Assembly: GCA_033239125.1 (NCBI GenBank)
Contig: BSWB01000005.1
Coordinates: forward strand, 143,526,494-143,590,493
DNA: 64,000 nt
Direction: 5' to 3'
DNA from: Fagopyrum homotropicum
Lineage: Eukaryota > Streptophyta > Magnoliopsida > Caryophyllales > Polygonaceae
In this document: positions 58,032-64,000 of the stretch, piece by piece
How positions within the stretch are numbered: position 1 is the first letter of the stretch
How the letters are laid out: every line of letters starts with the position of its first letter
Notes under the pieces: model-generated
Told to the model about the DNA's origin: nothing
What the model saw: only the letters and a program-made list of their open reading frames with translations
Databases searched by the model: none
Position numbers and translations under genes: made by a program

Positions 58032-58153
58032 AAGATGGAGGTTGTGAATGGAGAATCTCACGATCCAATGGAGGTTCCGTTGAAGATGGAGGTTGCGAAT
58101 GGAGAATCTCACGATCCAATGGAGGTTCCGTTGAAGATGGAGGTTGCGAAGAT
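58032..58153 (+). repeat. 51-bp repeat, in frame, 2.4 units
   Basis: AAGATGGAGGTTGCGAATGG plus AGAATCTCACGATCCAATGG and AGGTTCCGTTG is 51 bp (17 codons) and present at 58032, 58083 and partly 58134. The open frame around it (57936-58196) reads KMEVANGESHDPMEVPL repeatedly. No recognised domain; coding status unknown. Confidence 0.75.
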
Positions 58154-58895
58154 ACCGTGCTGTTGCCTTTTTTTTATGGATTTAATATATCTTTAACAAA
58201 CTGGTGTAGAAGATACCGTATCTTGCTGTTGCTTTTTTTTAATTTAATATATCTTTAACTTTTAGGCAGTTATTATGCTACATTACTAATTTGCCCTTAG
58301 ATACCTATCTTATTATCCATGGTTTATAATTTCTTTTAGCTTTATTTTTTGGAAGAAAAATAGAGGGGCCTATTTTGTATCATGATACAAAAAGGGCCCT
58401 TCTACACCAATTTTCTCTTAATTTTAGGCCTTAAATTTATATTTTTAATTAAATAAACAATTTTGTTTATATTTATATTCAATTTAGAGAAAACTATCTA
58501 AATAGTATCCCATCTTTTGGTCAGACTAAACTTTAGTACTCCATTCTTTTAACTATCAGAACGGTATCTCATCTACTCAGCCCGACCGAAGATTAGTACA
58601 TACGGTACTGTTCGTACGTTAAACTCTAAGAACAGCGTTAAATATCAAGGGTAAATTTGTCCTCCTATCTTTAATATACTATTTCATTTTTTTTTCTTTT
58701 TAGGATTTTTTGCAAAATCCCCAAATTCTCTCCAAACCCTTGTTTTCTCTATCCTCCACCACCTTCTCCCACCGCCTCTCAGATCTGACCATGCGCATGG
58801 ACTTGGCTATAACATTCAGGTTTCTCCAGATAGATGTCGATGATGGAATTTTCGCGCCGGAGTGAGTACATAATAGTATATTACGAATCAAACAC

Positions 58896-59504
58896 ATGAC
58901 TCCAATCTGCAAATCTATGCCTCCGCATCTCAATGTTTCAACAAGGACCGCCAATGGATCATCGGTTTTTGCATTCAGATCAAGAATTAAACACAAGACT
59001 CCGATCTGCAAAAGTCCAACCAAGCACAAGAAAGAGTGTTCTGCATCAGAGGTGAGTCCCGACGATTTCGATTGGTTTTTCGATAACCAAGATGAATGTT
59101 TCTGGTTGTCGTCGGAAAGCTTGTCGGATCTTTGGGTTTTGAGTCCTTGTGATTACGGGGTTTATGATGATTGTTTGTTGGTTGCTTTGTGTTCTAGTTT
59201 GATTGATTGTAGAAGCAGCTTGTTTGATGGGGCTAAATCTAACCTTATTAGGGAAGCTTCTTTGACTCTTGAAGAAGAGGTCGGTCAAAAAAGGAGGTTG
59301 CCTCCAATCGATTCTTCTTGTGATGCGGATCTTGAACCTGATTTTCCTAGCCCCACTTTCAAGATGAACTCGATTATGGATGTTGATATTGCATCCTTTA
59401 GTGATTCTTTGATAAACAAAGTGAAACTTTGCCGAAGAGAAAAACAAATTTTAGTTTACAATACAAACCAGCATATTCATAAAAGTGAAAATGGAACTCG
59501 GTGA
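58896..59504 (+). CDS. Unrecognised 202-aa open frame inside the MULE (possible captured gene fragment)
   Basis: I do not recognise this protein. It begins MTPICKSMPPHLNVS, has an acidic, aromatic centre (PDDFDWFFDNQDECFW, SESLSDLWVLSPCDYGVYDD), then LEEEVGQKRRLPP and ends near IMDVDIASFSDSLINK. Codon composition is protein-like and much less AT-rich than its surroundings. Its 5' part repeats itself: ATGACTCCAATCTGCAAA near 58895 and AAGACTCCGATCTGCAAA near 58996. Its 3' part is also duplicated: ATGGATGTTGATATTGCATC at 59378 recurs at 59506 after the stop. It has no transposase features. Position between MULE TIRs suggests host sequence picked up by the element, possibly exons from one gene. 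It may be transcribed or dead. Confidence 0.5.
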   Translation: MTPICKSMPPHLNVSTRTANGSSVFAFRSRIKHKTPICKSPTKHKKECSASEVSPDDFDWFFDNQDECFWLSSESLSDLWVLSPCDYGVYDDCLLVALCSSLIDCRSSLFDGAKSNLIREASLTLEEEVGQKRRLPPIDSSCDADLEPDFPSPTFKMNSIMDVDIASFSDSLINKVKLCRREKQILVYNTNQHIHKSENGTR

Positions 59505-59568
59505 TGGATGTTGATGTTGCATCCTTGAGTGATTCTCTAGATAAACAAAGTGAAACTTTGATGATGAA

Positions 59569-61958
<2,390 letters not shown>

Positions 61959-62707
61959 TGTATGTTGGTTGTAATTGTTTCTACTGCATATACTTCTATG
62001 TGAGAATGCTTCTTAATTAATGTGGGTTCATATTTATAAACTGTTTTTTATCGATTAAGTTAATAGAAGTTGAAGGTTGAAGTAGTGATTTCTGCTATAA
62101 TTTAACTGAATTTCTGTAAAAACATAAAAGGGTTTGGAGAGAAAATAAGAGTTTGAAGAGAATTTGGGGATTTTGCAAAAAAGTCCTCAAAAAAGAAAAA
62201 AGAAAAAATTAAAAATTAAAATGGAATAGTATATTAAAGGTAGGAGGACAAATTTACTTTTGATATTTAACGTCGTTCTTAGAGTTTAACGTGTGAACTA
62301 TACCGTAGATACTAATCTTCGGTCGGGGTGAGTAGATGAGATACCGTTCTGATATTTAAAAGGATGGGTATCAAAGTTTAGTCAAGCCAAAAGATGGTAC
62401 TGTTTAGATAATTTTCTCTTCAATTTAAACTAAAATAATAAATTAAAACAAAACCTAATTTGAAAAATAATAGTTCAAAAAATTAAAAATTAACTATGTT
62501 TTTACGCTAAATTTCAATTAAAAATAAAAAACAATTTGCCTAAATTTAATTTTCTAAAATTTTATGCCGAAAAAAGCAATTTCTGTTTTTTGATTAATAC
62601 TTTTCGAATTAGATTTTTTAATTTATATTTTATTTTAATTCAAATATAAATGTAAAATTTCTGTTTTTAATTGAAAATAAAAAATTAGGCCTAAATTTAG
62701 TTTTAGA

Positions 62708-63928
62708 CTAGTTTAATGCCCGCACCTTGTGCGGGTTTACCTAAATAATTATATATATGTAGTGAATATTAATCCATAAAAAAAATAATTATAGGTTAAA
62801 TTGACTTTAAACGTAAATTTTTTTTATATCATCTAAAAAAAGATTGTATAAAAATACGTATAATGGTAGTTTTAATTGATATTTGAGTAAAATTAATGCG
62901 GCATAATAATTTATTAGATTAAAGATGATTTGGCATGGTGATTGTTTATTAGTTTTAATGATTTTTTTTATATATAAAAAATATTATGGTAAATCTATAA
63001 ATATTTTGTGGCAATATTGTAAATAAATAATTACAAATAAGAAAACAAAACATTATATATATATATATATGTATGAAGTTCAAAATTAAAAAATTAATTA
63101 AAACAAAATTTTCAAATTTTAAAATAAGAAAACAAAATATGATATATAAAATTCGAAATTATAAAATAAATTCAAATATTAATTTTTGAAAATTAAAATG
63201 TGCCTACATTTTTTTTTTGAAAATTATAAAAATAAGATCTAGATATTTTTTATTATATTTTTTATATAAATTTGTTTTTATTTTAATTAATAGTTGAGTA
63301 AAATTGATGTGGCATAATAATTTATTAGATTAAAGATGATTTGGCAGGGTGATTGTTTATTAGTTTTAATAATTTTTTTTATTATAAAAAAATATTATGG
63401 CAAATCCGTAAATATCTTGTGGCAATATCATAAATAAATAGTTAAAAATAAAAAAACAAAACATTATATATATATATATATATATATATGAAGTTCAAAA
63501 TTAAAAAATTAATTAAAAAAATTTTTCAAAATTTTAAAATAAGAAAACAAAATATGAGATATAAAATTAAAAGTTATAAAATAAATTCAAAAATTAATTT
63601 TCAAAAATTAAAATGTGCCTACATTGTTTTTTGAAAATTATAAAAACAAAATCTAGATATTTTTTATTATGTTTTTTATATAAATTTGTTTTTATTTTAA
63701 TTAATATTGAGTAAAATTGATGTGGCATAATAATTTATTAGACTAAAGATTATTTGGCATGGTGATTGTTTATTAGTTTTAATGATTTTTTTTATTATAA
63801 AAGACATGATGGCAAATCCGTAAATATCTTGTGGCAATATCGTAAATAAATTGGAAAAAAACTGATGTGGCTAGTCTTAATACGTAACATGTGGACGAAG
63901 TGGGTTCTGCTTTAGTAATATATATAGA
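62708..63928 (-). mobile_element. Non-autonomous Helitron C (1221 bp)
   Basis: On the minus strand it begins TCTATATATATTACTAAAGC (from 63928) after A. It ends with the hairpin CCCGCAC/GTGCGGG (plus 62719-62735) and CTAG (62711-62708) followed by T. It is the same family as Helitron A but longer, because an internal block of about 425 bp is tandemly duplicated: the GATGTGGCATAATAATTTAT block near 62899, 63319 and 63718, each followed by a TA run and GAAGTTCAAAATTAAAAAAT. No coding capacity. Confidence 0.9.
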
Positions 63929-64000
63929 TTTTTATAATTTTTTAAATTAAAAAATATAAAAATACTTATTTATCATTATCTAGTATTTATAAAGTTAATT

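Overview
This window is nuclear DNA from a flowering plant, most likely a eudicot. The genes have many short GT-AG introns, the intergenic DNA is AT-rich and crowded with plant-type transposons, and the proteins belong to plant families: plastid shikimate kinase, HEAT INTOLERANT 4, NOI/RIN4, PAM16 and a nepenthesin-like aspartic protease. A decayed piece of plastid 23S rRNA confirms a nuclear location. I did not identify the species. All exon models come from reading splice sites by eye and translating; the reading frame stays open across every junction given.

Layout. 1-4.1 kb: minisatellites, a cluster of AAACCCTAG boxes and an intact intronless aspartic protease (2937-4079). 4.1-16 kb: decayed Helitron ends, then a roughly 3-kb segment present twice in tandem (5891-11639 and 11640-15955). 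Each copy holds a 25-bp minisatellite and LINE fragments. Copy 1 was later split by a 2.78-kb solo LTR, copy 2 by a 1.25-kb hAT element. 16.3-17.4 kb: a two-domain fasciclin-like protein whose upstream region is that duplicated segment. 17.9-20.7 kb: broken aspartic protease copies. 21.5-26.6 kb (-): HIT4, 14 exons. 27.2-28.4 kb: plastid rRNA fossil, truncated tRNA copy, hairpin cluster and an intact tRNA-Arg(UCU). 28.6-31.5 kb (-): plastid M41-like protein. 32.9-36.3 kb (-): shikimate kinase. 37-50 kb: gene-poor, with a Helitron, a copia relic, an LTR relic, a SINE with exact target duplication, a LINE end and foldback elements. 50.5-52.6 kb (+): PAM16. 53.7-55.9 kb (-): NOI-domain protein. 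57-64 kb: tandem repeats, then a Mutator-like element with 9-bp target duplication carrying a 202-residue reading frame and split by a Helitron, then another Helitron.

The host genes are ordinary housekeeping, plastid, mitochondrial and immunity-related single genes and do not form a pathway cluster. The noteworthy content is the layered mobile DNA. Insertions can be dated relative to one another, and several are proven by exact target duplications or by an empty site inside the window. The best candidate for something undescribed is the gene-carrying Mutator-like element at 58487-62418 with its nested Helitron.
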